Positions 1 through 11,430 of a stretch of 64,000 nt of DNA are shown in pieces. Source of the stretch: Acidobacteriota bacterium (GTDB taxonomy: Bacteria; Acidobacteriota; Blastocatellia; Pyrinomonadales; Pyrinomonadaceae); contig JAFDVJ010000054.1 of NCBI GenBank assembly GCA_018269075.1, forward strand, positions 36,007 through 100,006, given 5' to 3'. The notes beneath the pieces are model-generated. The model saw only the letters and a list, made by a program, of their open reading frames with translations, was not told the origin of the DNA and ran no database searches. The translations under genes were made by a program, and so were the position numbers. Each line of letters opens with the position of its first letter. The first letter of the stretch is position 1.

Positions 1-1397
1 TGAAGCGCGGTCGCCGCCGCGTAGGCCTGAAAATAAGTGCGCGCGCGGTCGCGCTCGATCGCGTTCGACCATTTCGGGATCTTCCATTCGAACTCGGCCT
101 CGGGCTTCATCGCGGTCTTCGGCAGATAGATTTTGACGCTTTGCCCCGTCGCCTTGACGTAGCCGATGTCGACGAGGCCGGCGAGCGCCGTCGACCAGAG
201 CCGCGCGATCGGGCCGCCGCCCGTGTCGAGCGCGAGGTATTTCGAGCCCGTGCCCGCCTCGCCCTCGTGATACCAGCGCGGCGACATCACCCACGTGTAT
301 TTGCCCTCGAAATCGCGTTTCTGCGGGCGCGGGATCGTCGTCTGGTTCCACGGGTGAAGCTGGTCGATCGGGTTGCCGAGCGGATCGGTTTGGACGAATT
401 TCTCCTGATCTTCCCAGCCGTCGTAATACGAGCTGCCGAGCAGAATCCGCATATTCAGATTGATGTCGAGCAGGCTGTGCGTGACGGCCTTGCCGTCGAC
501 GATCACGCCGGGCGTGACGAACATCGCCTTGCCCCATTTTTCCATATTCTCGTACCTGTAATCGCAGACGTCCGGATTGTTGTACGAGCCCCAGCAGCCG
601 AGCAGGATTCGCCGCCGGCCGACCTCTTCGTAGCCGGGCAGTGCCTCGTAAAAGAAATCGAACAGATCGTCGTGGAGCGGGACGACCTTTTTGCAGTGCT
701 CGACGTAGCGCATCAGCCGGACCATATAATCGGTGAAAAGCTGGACGGTCGGGACCGTTCCGACGCCGCCCGGATACAATGTCGACGGGTGGACGTGGCG
801 GCCTTCCATCAGGCAGAACATCTCGCGCGTGTAGCGCGAAACCTGGAGCGTTTCGCGGTAGAATTCGCCGGTGAACGGGTTGAGCGCGGTCATAATGTCG
901 GAAATCTTGCGGTAGCCGTGCGCCTCGGCGTTCGGCGCGTCCGTCTGCGTCGCCTTTTCCCAGACCGACGGGTTCGTCTCGCGGACCATATTCTCGCAGA
1001 AATCGACGCCGACCAGATTATCCTGATAGATGTTGTGGTCGAACATATACTCGGCCGCTTCGCCGAGATTGACGATCCATTCGGCGAGCGGCGGCGGCTG
1101 GACGCCGAACGCCATATTCTGCGCGTAGCAGGCGCAGGTCGCGTGGTTGTCGCCGCAGATGCCGCAGATCCGCGACGTGATGAAATGCGCGTCGCGCGGA
1201 TCCTTGCCCTTCATAAAGATCGAATAGCCGCGAAAGATCGACGACGTGCTCCAGCACTCGGCGACCTCGCGGTTCTCGAAATCGATCTTCGTGTAAATTC
1301 CCAATGATCCGACGATTCTGGTGATCGGGTCCCAGCTCATATCGATCAAAGTCCGTTTTCCGGTCGGCGTTTCGGTGATCGTGGTGGTGGCCGGCAT
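1..1397 (-). CDS. hhyL: Group 1h [NiFe]-hydrogenase large subunit, partial
   Basis: Catalytic NiFe subunit of a group 1h (formerly group 5, actinobacterial-type) uptake hydrogenase, a family known for oxidising H2 at atmospheric levels. Translating the minus strand from the ATG at 1397 gives 465 codons that run off the left window edge, so the C-terminal cysteine motif and any processing peptide are outside. The first nickel-binding motif RICGICGDNHATC lies at residues 77-89 (C78 and C81, with the extra C88/C90 typical of the group). The start sits one nucleotide after the hhyS stop and has a GGGAGGA ribosome site inside the end of hhyS, so the two genes are translationally coupled. The last visible residues include ARTYFQAYAAA, in the same open frame. 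Confidence 0.93.
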   Translation of the reverse strand, partial: MPATTTITETPTGKRTLIDMSWDPITRIVGSLGIYTKIDFENREVAECWSTSSIFRGYSIFMKGKDPRDAHFITSRICGICGDNHATCACYAQNMAFGVQPPPLAEWIVNLGEAAEYMFDHNIYQDNLVGVDFCENMVRETNPSVWEKATQTDAPNAEAHGYRKISDIMTALNPFTGEFYRETLQVSRYTREMFCLMEGRHVHPSTLYPGGVGTVPTVQLFTDYMVRLMRYVEHCKKVVPLHDDLFDFFYEALPGYEEVGRRRILLGCWGSYNNPDVCDYRYENMEKWGKAMFVTPGVIVDGKAVTHSLLDINLNMRILLGSSYYDGWEDQEKFVQTDPLGNPIDQLHPWNQTTIPRPQKRDFEGKYTWVMSPRWYHEGEAGTGSKYLALDTGGGPIARLWSTALAGLVDIGYVKATGQSVKIYLPKTAMKPEAEFEWKIPKWSNAIERDRARTYFQAYAAATAL

Positions 1398-1398
1398 C

Positions 1399-2478
1399 TT
1401 ATTTGTTCCTCCCGTTTCCGTAATGTATCGGCTCGTAGCCGGTCGTCAGCTCGGGCCGGTTGTGCCGCCATTTCGGTTCCTTGTTGACGGTCGAATTGGT
1501 GATCCCGCGCAGCGCGCGGATCACGCGGCCGTAAAGGCCGATCACGCCCGACGACAGCGTCGCGCCCGGCGGTTCGTCCATAAACGGCATAAATTTGTCG
1601 GGGAAACCGGGCATCGTGCAGCCGATGCAGATGCCGCCGACGTTCGGGCAGCCGCCGATCCCGGCCATCCAGCCGCGTTTCGTGACGTTGCAGTTGACGA
1701 CCGGTCCCCAGCAGCCGAGCTTGACGATGCATTTCGGCGAGCCGTATTCGGTCGCGAAATCGGCCTGCTCGTAATAGCTGCCGCGGTCGCAGCCCTCGTG
1801 AACGGTCTTGCCGAAGAGCCACGTCGGCCGCAGTTCCCTGTCGAGCGGGATCAGCGGCGCGAGGCCGGCCGCCTGATAGAGCAGATACAAAACCGTTTCC
1901 GTGAAATTGTCCGGCTGGACGGGACAGCCCGGGACGTTAATGATCGGCAGGCCGCCCGCCGATTTCCAGTTCCGGCCGAGATAATCGGCGAGCCCCATCG
2001 CGCCGGTCGGATTGCCCTCCATCGCGTGAATGCCGCCGTAGGTCGCGCATGTCCCGATCGCGATCGTCGCCAGCGATTTCGGCGCGAGCCGGTCGATCCA
2101 TTCGCAGGTCGTGATCGGCTGACCGGTCATCGCGTCGGTTCCCTGCGCCGCCCAGTAACCTTCCGACTTGATCTTTTCGTTCGGGATCGAGCCCTCGACG
2201 ACAAGCACAAACGGGTCGAGCATTCCCTGCTCGGCCTGATAGAAATAATTCAGGAATTCGTCGCCGACCTCGTAGGCGAGCACCGGATTATGGAGATGCA
2301 CTTTCGGGAGCCCGGGAATCGCGCCCAGAACAATGTCCTCGATGCTCGGCTGCATCGCCGCCGTCACCGAAACCGAATCGCCGTCGCAACTCAAGCCCGC
2401 CGTCAGCCAGACGATATGCACTTCGCTGACCGCCGGTGCTTTCTGCGTCTTCCGCCCGTATGGAACTTCTTCCGCCAT
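1399..2478 (-). CDS. hhyS: Group 1h [NiFe]-hydrogenase small subunit
   Basis: Electron-transfer subunit carrying the iron-sulfur clusters of the high-affinity hydrogenase; it should pass electrons from HhyL towards the respiratory chain. 359 residues. The proximal-cluster motif is C31-D-G-D34, so the usual CxxC is CxxD, the 3Cys-1Asp ligation known for group 1h enzymes. Further cluster cysteines are in GTCATYGG, NVPGCPVQP, KLGCWGP and CIGCTMPG. There is no Tat signal, as expected for this cytoplasm-facing group. The ATG at 2478 was chosen because AAGGAGGGGG precedes it closely; an extension to 2523 would add a poorly conserved leader. Confidence 0.94.
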   Translation of the reverse strand: MAEEVPYGRKTQKAPAVSEVHIVWLTAGLSCDGDSVSVTAAMQPSIEDIVLGAIPGLPKVHLHNPVLAYEVGDEFLNYFYQAEQGMLDPFVLVVEGSIPNEKIKSEGYWAAQGTDAMTGQPITTCEWIDRLAPKSLATIAIGTCATYGGIHAMEGNPTGAMGLADYLGRNWKSAGGLPIINVPGCPVQPDNFTETVLYLLYQAAGLAPLIPLDRELRPTWLFGKTVHEGCDRGSYYEQADFATEYGSPKCIVKLGCWGPVVNCNVTKRGWMAGIGGCPNVGGICIGCTMPGFPDKFMPFMDEPPGATLSSGVIGLYGRVIRALRGITNSTVNKEPKWRHNRPELTTGYEPIHYGNGRNK

Positions 2479-2911
2479 TTTCCCCCTCCTTGTCTTGTTT
2501 TTGAAACCGCGGACAGCCGTCACCCGCGACGTTCAGAAGGATGTTTTCGCGAGATCCGATTCCCGTTCAAAACACTTCCCGCCGTCAATTGCCCGCTTTC
2601 GAAATTTCACCGATTTTTCGATTTTAACCGTGAATCCGCCCGGTCTTCTGTAACCGGGCATACAAAAGCCGTCGAGTAAAATCGACGGCGAACGGTGACG
2701 GGAAGCTTTGCGGGCCGATCGTTGGAATTCGAAATGCCGGGATCGAAACGCGCGATCGTTTTGCGGTCGACGCGGCCGAACGCGGACGCGATCGAACGAC
2801 TGCTCTTTTGATCGCGCAGCGAATCGATAAATTCTTAAACGGGTTCGGGTTGAAAAAATTCGGGGTAAATTCGGGGAGTCTGTCGGGGACAGACTTTGGT
2901 CGATGTCGAAA
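2479..2911. other. Intergenic: promoter region of hhySL and 3' side of the usp gene
   Basis: 433 bp between two minus-strand genes. It must contain the hhySL promoter. I see no TGTGA-N6-TCACA site, no clear terminator and no ORF with a ribosome site. Confidence 0.5.
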
Positions 2912-3775
2912 CTAGATCCGGTGCCGGTCGCGGGCGACCTCGACCGAGCAGCTGGCGCGGGCCGCGACGGCCGACGAAATGGTGCCGAGCATAAAGCGGT
3001 CGAACGAGCGGCCGATCCGGTTCGGGCCGACGAAGATCGAATCGGCGTGCCATTTTTCGGCCTGTTCGAGCAGGACGTCCTTCGGATCGCCGGTCGCCAT
3101 CCAGAGCGTCGCCGAGAGACCGGCGGCCTTTAACTTTCTGATCGGCGCTTCGGCCGTCTTTTCCATCAATTGTTCGAGCAGCTTGGCCTCGCCGGGCAGA
3201 CTGCCGGTCGGGGCCGGAAAATGCCCGACCGAGCTCGCCATATTCGCGTCGTTGACGACGACCAGCCGGACCTCGCTGTCCTTGCGCCAGCTGCGCGAAG
3301 CGACCGCGTCGATCGCCGTCTGCGCGCCGATCGAGCCGTCGAAGCCGACGACGATCCGTGCGGGCCGCACTTTTTTTCCGCGCTGGCAGCGGGCGATCCG
3401 CACCGAACACGGCAGCTCGCCGAGCACCTTCTGCGAGATTTTCCCCAAAAGGGTGTGTTTTTCCGTCTTTTCGTGGCACGGCTCGCCGATCACGATCAGG
3501 TCGGGCCGAAAGCTTTCGGCTTTGATCAGGACTTCGCGCGCCGGCGAACCGTAGACGGTTTCGGCGCGAATTCGCCAGAGAGGAAATTCCTGGCGAAGAT
3601 ATTCTTTGGTCTGAACGGCGAGTTTTTCGATCTCGCGAGCCTTTTCGAGCGAACTCCACGTTTCGACGACCGCTAACGCCAGCACGTCCGCACAATCGGA
3701 CAGACCTGCTTTCTGTAGGTCCTGCAGCTCCGACTCGGCCGCCTGCGATCCGTCATAAACGATTAATACTTTCAT
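2912..3775 (-). CDS. Universal stress protein, two UspA domains in tandem
   Basis: 287-residue protein made of two UspA folds (about 1-130 and 140-287). The second domain keeps the ATP-binding pattern G-x2-G-x9-G-(S/T), seen in GPNRIGRSFDRFMLGTISS near the C-terminus; the first has only IGEPCHEKTEKHTLLGK. Such proteins bind ATP and act in dormancy, hypoxia or stress survival. It lies upstream of hhySL on the same strand with a 433-bp gap, so it is probably a separate transcript. Its position beside an atmospheric-H2 hydrogenase fits a persistence role, which is inference. The ATG at 3775 is the natural start. Confidence 0.85.
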   Translation of the reverse strand: MKVLIVYDGSQAAESELQDLQKAGLSDCADVLALAVVETWSSLEKAREIEKLAVQTKEYLRQEFPLWRIRAETVYGSPAREVLIKAESFRPDLIVIGEPCHEKTEKHTLLGKISQKVLGELPCSVRIARCQRGKKVRPARIVVGFDGSIGAQTAIDAVASRSWRKDSEVRLVVVNDANMASSVGHFPAPTGSLPGEAKLLEQLMEKTAEAPIRKLKAAGLSATLWMATGDPKDVLLEQAEKWHADSIFVGPNRIGRSFDRFMLGTISSAVAARASCSVEVARDRHRI

Positions 3776-3782
3776 AAATCCT

Positions 3783-3886
3783 CCGATTGCCGATTGCGGA
3801 CTGCCGATTGCGGATTGCGGATTTGCCGTTTCAAACCTGAAATTTCAGGGCCGCAATCCGAAATCCGAAATCCGAAATCCGAAATC
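3783..3886. repeat. Inverted pair of heptad arrays (GATTGCG / AAATCCG type)
   Basis: Left array 3783-3824 is six 7-nt units related to GATTGCG. Right array 3851-3886 is CCGAAAT-type units in the opposite sense, largely complementary to the left array. The 26-nt loop between them contains the small palindrome CCTGAAATTTCAGG. Confidence 0.8.
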
Positions 3887-4056
3887 ATTTACCGGTACTT
3901 CTTTCAAAGAGAGGGTGCGTCCTCGATAGTGAGAATCAAATTCCATTCCAGTCGGTCGCGGCCGGCGAGAGAGGCGGAAAAATCTTCGAAAGCCGTTTTA
4001 TTATTTACTAAAGTCAATATTCATAGGGTTTGCGCCGCCCGCGCCGGGTCTCCGAA

Positions 4057-4076
4057 ACTGCGAAAACTTTCGCAGT
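4057..4076. promoter_or_regulatory. Palindrome ACTGCGAAA-AC-TTTCGCAGT
   Basis: Perfect 9-bp arms with a 2-nt centre. The core CTGCGAA-N4-TTCGCAG recurs at 8232-8249 before hyaA. It may be an operator; no T-tract follows, so a terminator is less likely. Confidence 0.45.
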
Positions 4077-4138
4077 CGAAACGGCGAAATCTCGCACTTC
4101 GGCCGGCTCCGAAAACGCGCGCGGGCCGGCCGAACGGA

Positions 4139-4170
4139 CAAACGCCCGAACCGGCCGGCTCGGGCGTTTG
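4139..4170 (-). terminator. Hairpin downstream of lon
   Basis: CAAACGCCCGA pairs with TCGGGCGTTTG around a GC-rich centre, 25 nt after the lon stop. The T-tract on the minus strand is weak. Confidence 0.5.
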
Positions 4171-4194
4171 GTTTCGTTTTCCGATTTTGCGGTC

Positions 4195-6618
4195 TTACTC
4201 GATCACCGTCGAAACGTCGGCCGCCGGTTTGTCGGGCTTCCAGAGATGCGGCGTTTCGAGGATCTCGTCGGACTTGTCCGGTTCGAGCGCGAAATGCAGG
4301 ACCTCGTCGATCGTGTCGACCGTGTGAATCCGGAGGTCTTCGCGGATCTCTTCGGGAATGTCGGCCAGATCCTTTTCGTTGTCCTTCGGCATAATGATCG
4401 TCTTGAGCCCGAAACGGTGCGCGGCGAGGAGCTTTTCCTTGACGCCGCCGATCGGCAGGACCTTGCCGCGGAGCGTGATCTCGCCGGTCATCGCGACGTC
4501 GTGCCGCGCGGTCTTGCCGGTCAAAACCGAGACCATCGCGGTCGCGAGCGTGATGCCGGCCGACGGGCCGTCCTTCGGGATCGCGCCCTCGGGCACGTGA
4601 ATGTGGAGATCCTTTTCCTGAAACGTGTCTTCCGGGATATTGAGCTTCGCGGCGCGCGTCCGGACGCAGGTCAGCGCGGCGCGGGCCGATTCCTGCATCA
4701 CCTCGCCGAGTTTGCCCGTCAGCGTGACGTTGCCCTTGCCCTTGACGAGCGTCGCTTCGACCTGCAGCACGTCGCCGCCGACTTCGGTCCAGGCGAGTCC
4801 GTTGACCAGCCCGATCTCGGATTTGCGGGCGATGTCCTGCTTGCGGAAGCGGATCGTGCCCAACAGCCCGCGCACTTTTTCGGCGTCGATGACGGCCCGG
4901 AAATCTTCCTTCGCGTCGGCGACGACGAATTTCCTGGCGATCTTCCGCAGGCACGACGAGATTTCGCGTTCGAGATTGCGGACGCCCGCCTCGCGCGTGT
5001 AGTGGCGGATGACTTCGAGAATGCCGTCGTCCGTGAACTTGACCATCTCGCCGTCGAGGCCGTTGCCTTCGGCCTGTTTCGCGAACAGATGCCGCTTCGC
5101 GATCTCCGTCTTTTCGCGCTCGGTGTAGCCCGACAGCGTCAGGATTTCGAGCCGGTCCTGGAGGGGCGCGGGAATCGTGTGCAGGACGTTGGCGGTCGCG
5201 ATGAAGAAGACCTGCGAAAGATCGTAATCGACGTCGAGATAGTGATCGCGGAACGTGTGGTTCTGTTCCGGATCGAGCACTTCGAGAAGCGCGGCCGACG
5301 GATCGCCGCGGAAATCGCGGCCGAGTTTATCGACTTCGTCCAATAAAATCACCGGGTTGACCGTGCCGGCGCGCTTCATCAGCTGGACGATCTGGCCCGG
5401 CAGCGCGCCGATGTAGGTCCGGCGGTGACCGCGAATCTCGGCCTCGTCGTGAACGCCGCCCAAAGCGAGCCGGACGAATTTGCGACCGGTCGCCTTGGCG
5501 ATCGATTTGCCCAGACTAGTTTTTCCGACGCCGGGCGCGCCGACGAAGCAGAGGATCGTGCCCTTCGGATTTTTGACGAGCTGGCGGACGGCCAGATATT
5601 CGAGAATTCTTTCCTTGATCTTTTCAAGCCCGTAATGGTCCTCGTTCAAAACGCGCTCGGCTTCCGAAAGATCGTTGATCTCGTCGGAACGCTGCTGCCA
5701 CGGGACGTTGATGAGCCAGTCGAGGTAGGTCCGCGAGACGGTCGATTCGGCCGACATCGGCGGCATCGCTTCGAGCCGCGCGAATTCCTGCATCGCCTTG
5801 TCGCGCGCTTCGGCAGACATTCCCGATTCCTCGATCTTCTTTTTCAGCTCGTCGAGCTCGGCCTTGTCGTCCTTGCGGCCGAGTTCCTTGTGAATCGCCT
5901 TGATCTGCTCGTTCAGGTAATACTCGCGCTGGTGCTTGTCCATCTGCTTTTTGGTGCGCGCGTGGATGTTGCGGTCGAGCTGTTTCTTCTCGATCTCGTG
6001 TTCGAGAATCTCGATCAGCCGCTGGAGGCGCTCCTGCACGGAAAAGGTTTCCAGAAGCTTTTGTTTCTCGTCGACCGCGATCCTGAGGTGCGAGCTCATC
6101 GCGTCGGCGATCTGGGCGGCGGAAATGCCGCGCAAAGAAGCGTGAAGCGCGTCCGAATAGGCGTCGGGCGAGACGCGCAGGAACTGTTCGACCAGATTAT
6201 GGATGGTTTGCAGCAGGCCGTCGGTGCGATAGCCCGATTCGTCGACCGACTGGACCTTCCGGACGTGGGCGAAAAACATTCCGTCCTCGTCCTGTTCGAC
6301 CCGGACGGCGACGCCGCGCTCGCGGCCCTCGACGACGACCTTGATCTGGCCGTTTTCCTGCTTCTGCGCCTGCAGAATGCGGCCGAGCGTGCCGACCGTG
6401 TAGATCTGCTCGGCGTTCGGCTCGTCGATCGTCGCGTCGTGCTGCGTCGCGAGAAAGATGTTGCGCTCGCCGATCATCGATTGTTCGAGCGCGCGGACCG
6501 AGCTCGGCCGGCCGATCTTGAACGCGACTTTGGTATAGGGGAAAATCACGACATCGCGAATCGGAACCATCGGAAAACGCGCAATGTCCTTGGGCATCTG
6601 GTCTGAAAATTCTTGCAT
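4195..6618 (-). CDS. lon: ATP-dependent protease Lon
   Basis: 807-residue cytoplasmic AAA+ protease of usual length. N-terminal LON substrate domain (about 12-205), coiled region, AAA module with Walker [10 protein letters not shown] at 360-368, and a C-terminal S16 protease domain with the catalytic dyad Ser686 (in DGPSAG) and Lys729 (second lysine of GGVKEK). It degrades misfolded and regulatory proteins. The ATG at 6618 begins [20 protein letters not shown]. It stands alone between the usp and SRPBCC genes, with 150 bp upstream. Confidence 0.97.
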   Translation of the reverse strand: MQEFSDQMPKDIARFPMVPIRDVVIFPYTKVAFKIGRPSSVRALEQSMIGERNIFLATQHDATIDEPNAEQIYTVGTLGRILQAQKQENGQIKVVVEGRERGVAVRVEQDEDGMFFAHVRKVQSVDESGYRTDGLLQTIHNLVEQFLRVSPDAYSDALHASLRGISAAQIADAMSSHLRIAVDEKQKLLETFSVQERLQRLIEILEHEIEKKQLDRNIHARTKKQMDKHQREYYLNEQIKAIHKELGRKDDKAELDELKKKIEESGMSAEARDKAMQEFARLEAMPPMSAESTVSRTYLDWLINVPWQQRSDEINDLSEAERVLNEDHYGLEKIKERILEYLAVRQLVKNPKGTILCFVGAPGVGKTSLGKSIAKATGRKFVRLALGGVHDEAEIRGHRRTYIGALPGQIVQLMKRAGTVNPVILLDEVDKLGRDFRGDPSAALLEVLDPEQNHTFRDHYLDVDYDLSQVFFIATANVLHTIPAPLQDRLEILTLSGYTEREKTEIAKRHLFAKQAEGNGLDGEMVKFTDDGILEVIRHYTREAGVRNLEREISSCLRKIARKFVVADAKEDFRAVIDAEKVRGLLGTIRFRKQDIARKSEIGLVNGLAWTEVGGDVLQVEATLVKGKGNVTLTGKLGEVMQESARAALTCVRTRAAKLNIPEDTFQEKDLHIHVPEGAIPKDGPSAGITLATAMVSVLTGKTARHDVAMTGEITLRGKVLPIGGVKEKLLAAHRFGLKTIIMPKDNEKDLADIPEEIREDLRIHTVDTIDEVLHFALEPDKSDEILETPHLWKPDKPAADVSTVIE

Positions 6619-6768
6619 ACTTCTATTATATTTCTTGGGGAATACAAATCAGTCAATTGGATAAAGTATTATTCGTTTCGATTTTCTAATTTTAAAACAA
6701 ATAATCGCCCGTTGGCTAGTTTTTTTTCCCGCCAATCGTCCGGATGCCGATATTTTTCGAAATTCGAC

Positions 6769-7476
6769 TTACACCGCGATCTTTTCCGCCGTCAGATCGA
6801 GCTCCGCTTCCTCCGTGTGTCCGACCGAAAATTCCTCGGCCCGCCGTTTGATCGTGAGCAGCATTTTGCGCTCCATAATAAAATGCGCCGGCTCGAAAAA
6901 GCCGTAGTGAAACGCCTTGTCGAGCAGGTTCGCGGGCCGGTCGCCGCGGGCGCGGATGACGAGCCGCGTCCGCGTCTCGTCGAGATGCCGGAGAACGAAC
7001 GCCCAGCTGCCCTGCTCGATCTCGTCGCGGAGCACAAGCTTGTAGTCCGGTTCGAGCTCGACGACGTACCAGCCGGTCCGGTCGCGGTATTTTCCGCCGA
7101 GCCAGTCCGGGTGCGCCGCCCGCACGAAGTCGCCGACCGCGAGCCGCTGCCATTCGGAATGCACTCCGTAGGCGTTGTGGACGCGCAGGCCGAAGAGATT
7201 CTCGATCCAGTCGTAGCTGTAAAAGCCGCCGCGGTCCTGGCCGATCTGGACGAGCCATTTCCAGACGACGTTCGCCGGCGCGTCGATCGTGACGGCGTGC
7301 GTCACCTGAATGCCGGCCGAGGGCTTGATCTCGTCGCCCGGGAGATGCGCCCTGACCTCTTCGTCGGTCGCGCCCCAGCGCAGGTGCCACGGGCGCACCC
7401 CGTAGATGTAGGCGGCTGCCGCGCCGAGCCCGACGGCACTCCAGCCGGCTATCGTTTTCAATGAATTAAGGTTCAT
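6769..7476 (-). CDS. SRPBCC (START/polyketide-cyclase-like) family protein
   Basis: 235 residues. An N-terminal hydrophobic segment (about residues 7-25, IAGWSAVGLGAAAAYIYG) is followed by a SRPBCC-type helix-grip region starting at VTHAVTIDAPANVVWKWLVQ and containing GWYVVELEPDYKLVL. The fold binds hydrophobic ligands; no substrate can be named. The start ATG at 7476 has a GAGGTG site. It lies 14 bp after the oxidoreductase gene on the same strand, probably as one operon. Confidence 0.75.
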   Translation of the reverse strand: MNLNSLKTIAGWSAVGLGAAAAYIYGVRPWHLRWGATDEEVRAHLPGDEIKPSAGIQVTHAVTIDAPANVVWKWLVQIGQDRGGFYSYDWIENLFGLRVHNAYGVHSEWQRLAVGDFVRAAHPDWLGGKYRDRTGWYVVELEPDYKLVLRDEIEQGSWAFVLRHLDETRTRLVIRARGDRPANLLDKAFHYGFFEPAHFIMERKMLLTIKRRAEEFSVGHTEEAELDLTAEKIAV

Positions 7477-7490
7477 AAAACACCTCGTTT

Positions 7491-8078
7491 TTACGTGATC
7501 CGGCAACCCGCATCACGAATTTTTTCGATCCATTTCGCGCGTTTCGCGGGACCGAGACCGCCGACCCCGCCGATCACCTGATGGGTCACCGCGGAAAACC
7601 CGCAAAGATTGAGTAGACAGCATTTAAAGCTCTTCAGGCTGTGCCCGCCGAAAACCCGTCGATAACCGCCCGCCGACATTCCCATCGTGACGACGAGATG
7701 CGCGGTTTTGGCGCCGAAGCGGCCCGTCGGCGCGAACCCGTCGCGTTCCGGCCCGAGCACGAATTCCGGCCGCAGCAGCTGTTCCAGAAAGCCCTTCAGC
7801 AGCGCCGGCATCTCGCCCAGCCAGAGCGGATAAAAAATCGCCGCGTGATCGGCCCGGTCGATCGCCGTCTGCGCCTCGCGGATCGCTTCGGCGGGCGCGC
7901 CGTCTTCGTATTCCTCTTTGCTTCGAAGCAGTTCGAAATCAAGTCCGGCGACGTCGATCCGCCGGACTCGATGGCCGGCGGCGGCCGCGCCGGCGGCGTA
8001 AGCGTCGGCCAGCGCGTGCAGATAATGCCGGCGGCCGGCGTCGGGATGGCCCTCAACGATGACGACTTTTTTACTCAT
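7491..8078 (-). CDS. Flavodoxin-fold NAD(P)H-dependent (quinone) oxidoreductase
   Basis: 195 residues. The N-terminus VVIVEGHPDAG is the phosphate-binding loop of the NAD(P)H dehydrogenase (quinone)/MdaB-KefF family. YPLWLGEMPALLKGFLEQLL and the glycine-rich stretch after VVTMGMSAGG match the FMN-binding side. Probably a soluble FMN enzyme reducing quinones or similar electrophiles with NAD(P)H. The gene leads a two-gene operon with the SRPBCC protein and is divergent from hyaA across 454 bp. Confidence 0.82.
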   Translation of the reverse strand: MSKKVVIVEGHPDAGRRHYLHALADAYAAGAAAAGHRVRRIDVAGLDFELLRSKEEYEDGAPAEAIREAQTAIDRADHAAIFYPLWLGEMPALLKGFLEQLLRPEFVLGPERDGFAPTGRFGAKTAHLVVTMGMSAGGYRRVFGGHSLKSFKCCLLNLCGFSAVTHQVIGGVGGLGPAKRAKWIEKIRDAGCRIT

Positions 8079-8532
8079 AGCCTGCCGCGTTTTTTTCCCC
8101 GTCTGCCGGGGCGGTTCCGAAACGCGGGCGATCCATCTTTATTCACTCAAACCCCGTGCCGCAGAATGCGTCTTTTCAATGCTTTGCGCCGCCCTTTTTA
8201 CTGCGAACTATTTCCCGATAAAATCCGCTCCCTGCGAACTATTTCGCAGTGGTTTATGAAGCGAAAACTTAAACTTATCGGTTTCGCGCTTATTTTGTTT
8301 ATTTAGAGCGAATTTCACCGTGGAACAAGGTTTGCGATTTGTTCCGGCAAAGTTCTCAAAATCGATGGGAACTGTGGAAGTTTTTATTATTCGCGCCACA
8401 GATAATATTCAACATTCAGGAAGGCGTCAGACGAAAGGAAATCAAGGCTGCATAACGTTCAGACAAAAGGGTGGGAAGTTCCGGAAATTCCGTTCGTGGC
8501 AGAGCTTTCTTAACGCTTTAGGAGGATAAAAT
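8079..8532. other. Intergenic: divergent control region of the hya operon
   Basis: 454 bp between the oxidoreductase gene (minus) and hyaA (plus). It contains a 14-bp direct repeat and palindrome (8201-8249). No TGTGA-N6-TCACA site is present. The hyaA ribosome site AGGAGG is at about 8520-8525. ORFs here lack ribosome sites. Confidence 0.6.
8201..8249. promoter_or_regulatory. Direct repeat CTGCGAACTATTTC with palindrome CTGCGAA-N4-TTCGCAG
   Basis: CTGCGAACTATTTC occurs at 8201-8214 and again at 8232-8245. The second copy extends into a perfect inverted repeat CTGCGAA-CTAT-TTCGCAG (8232-8249). The 31-bp offset is close to three helical turns. Candidate operator for hyaA and/or the divergent gene; the same palindrome core occurs at 4058-4075. 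Confidence 0.5.
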
Positions 8533-9704
8533 ATGAAGAAAAAAATCCCTTCCATCGAACAGTCGATGCAGGCCAAGGGATATTCGCGCCGCGATTTTCT
8601 GTATTTTTGTGGCGTGGCGGCGGCCGCGGCCGGGCTCTCGACGACGAGCCTCGGGCAGGTCGTCAAGGCCTTTGAAACGAAGCCGCGGCCGCCGGTCGTC
8701 TGGCTGCATTTCCAGGAATGCACGTGCTGTTCGGAATCGTTCATCCGCTCGACGCACCCGATCGTCGCCGACATCATCTTCGACACGCTGTCGCTCGACT
8801 ACACCGAGACGCTGATGGCGCCGGCCGGTCACCAGGCCGAAAAAAGCCGCGACGACACGATCAAGAACAACCAGGGCAAATACATCCTGCTCGTCGAGGG
8901 CTCGGTGCCGCTCGGCAATCCCGGCTTTTGTATGATCGGCGGCAAATCGGCCGAACAGATCCTGAAGGATGCGGCCGCGGGCGCGGCGGCGGTCGTCGCG
9001 TGGGGCAGCTGCGCGTCGCACGGCTGCGTGCAGTCGGCCAAACCGAACCCGACGCAGGCGACGCCGATCCACAAGATCATCGGCAAACCCGTCATCAACG
9101 TGCCCGGCTGCCCGCCGATCGCCGAAGTGATGACGGCGATCGTCACGCACGTCCTCCTCTTCGGCAAGATCCCCGAGCTCGACTCGCAGGGCCGGCCGAA
9201 GGAATTCTACTCGCGGCGCGTCCACGACACGTGCTACCGCCGGCCGTACTACGACGCCGGTCTGTTCGTCGAATCGTGGGACGACGACGCGGCGCGCAAA
9301 GGCTACTGTCTCTACAAGATGGGCTGCCGCGGGCCGGTCACCTACAACGCCTGCGCGGTCACCAAATGGAACGGCAACCTGAGCTATCCGATCCAGTCCG
9401 GACACGGCTGCATCGGCTGCAGCGAGGCCGGTTTCTGGGACAACGGCCCGTTCTACCAGCACCTCGGCGCGTTCCCGGGCTTCGGCATCGAATCGACGGC
9501 CGACAAGGTCGGCACGGTCGCGACGGTCGCGACGGTCGGCGGCATCGCGCTGCACGCGATCACGTCGAACATCCGCAAACAAAAGCTGATCCGCGAAAAT
9601 ATGGAGGAATCGGTGACCGTTCACCCGTTCAAGGGCGAAGGCGGCGCGGACGTCGAAGCGGCAGAAGCGGCGAAACCCGAAGAAACGAAAGGAGGTGACG
9701 AATA

Positions 9705-9705
<1 letters not shown>
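8533..9705 (+). CDS. hyaA: O2-tolerant membrane-bound [NiFe]-hydrogenase small subunit
   Basis: 390-residue Fe-S subunit of a periplasm-facing uptake hydrogenase. Twin-arginine signal SRRDFLYF at 18-25; C-terminal membrane anchor at about 320-345. The proximal cluster has six cysteines: C63, C65 and C66 (ECTCCSES), C160 and C165 (WGSCASHGC) and C193 (PGCPP). These match the 17/19/20/115/120/149 set of E. coli Hyd-1 that ligates the 4Fe-3S cluster giving oxygen tolerance (group 1d type). The start ATG has AGGAGG 7 nt upstream. It overlaps hyaB by one base (TAATG). Confidence 0.96.
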
Positions 9706-11420
<1,715 letters not shown>

Positions 11421-11430
11421 GAGGTGTTTT

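Larger units (their letters stand above)
3776..4194. other. Intergenic: inverted heptad arrays, palindrome and lon terminator
   Basis: 419 bp between lon and the usp gene. It contains inverted heptad arrays (3783-3886), a 20-bp palindrome (4057-4076) and the GC-rich hairpin following lon (4139-4170). No gene seen. Confidence 0.7.

Noticed and set aside
141..1307. Long plus-strand ORFs opposite hhyL (and similar long antisense ORFs over lon, hyaB, glf, the cytochrome genes and the giant protein)
   Set aside because: They are shadows of high-GC3 genes: Arg/Asp/Val-rich, no ribosome site, no recognisable family, and the opposite strand carries clear proteins.
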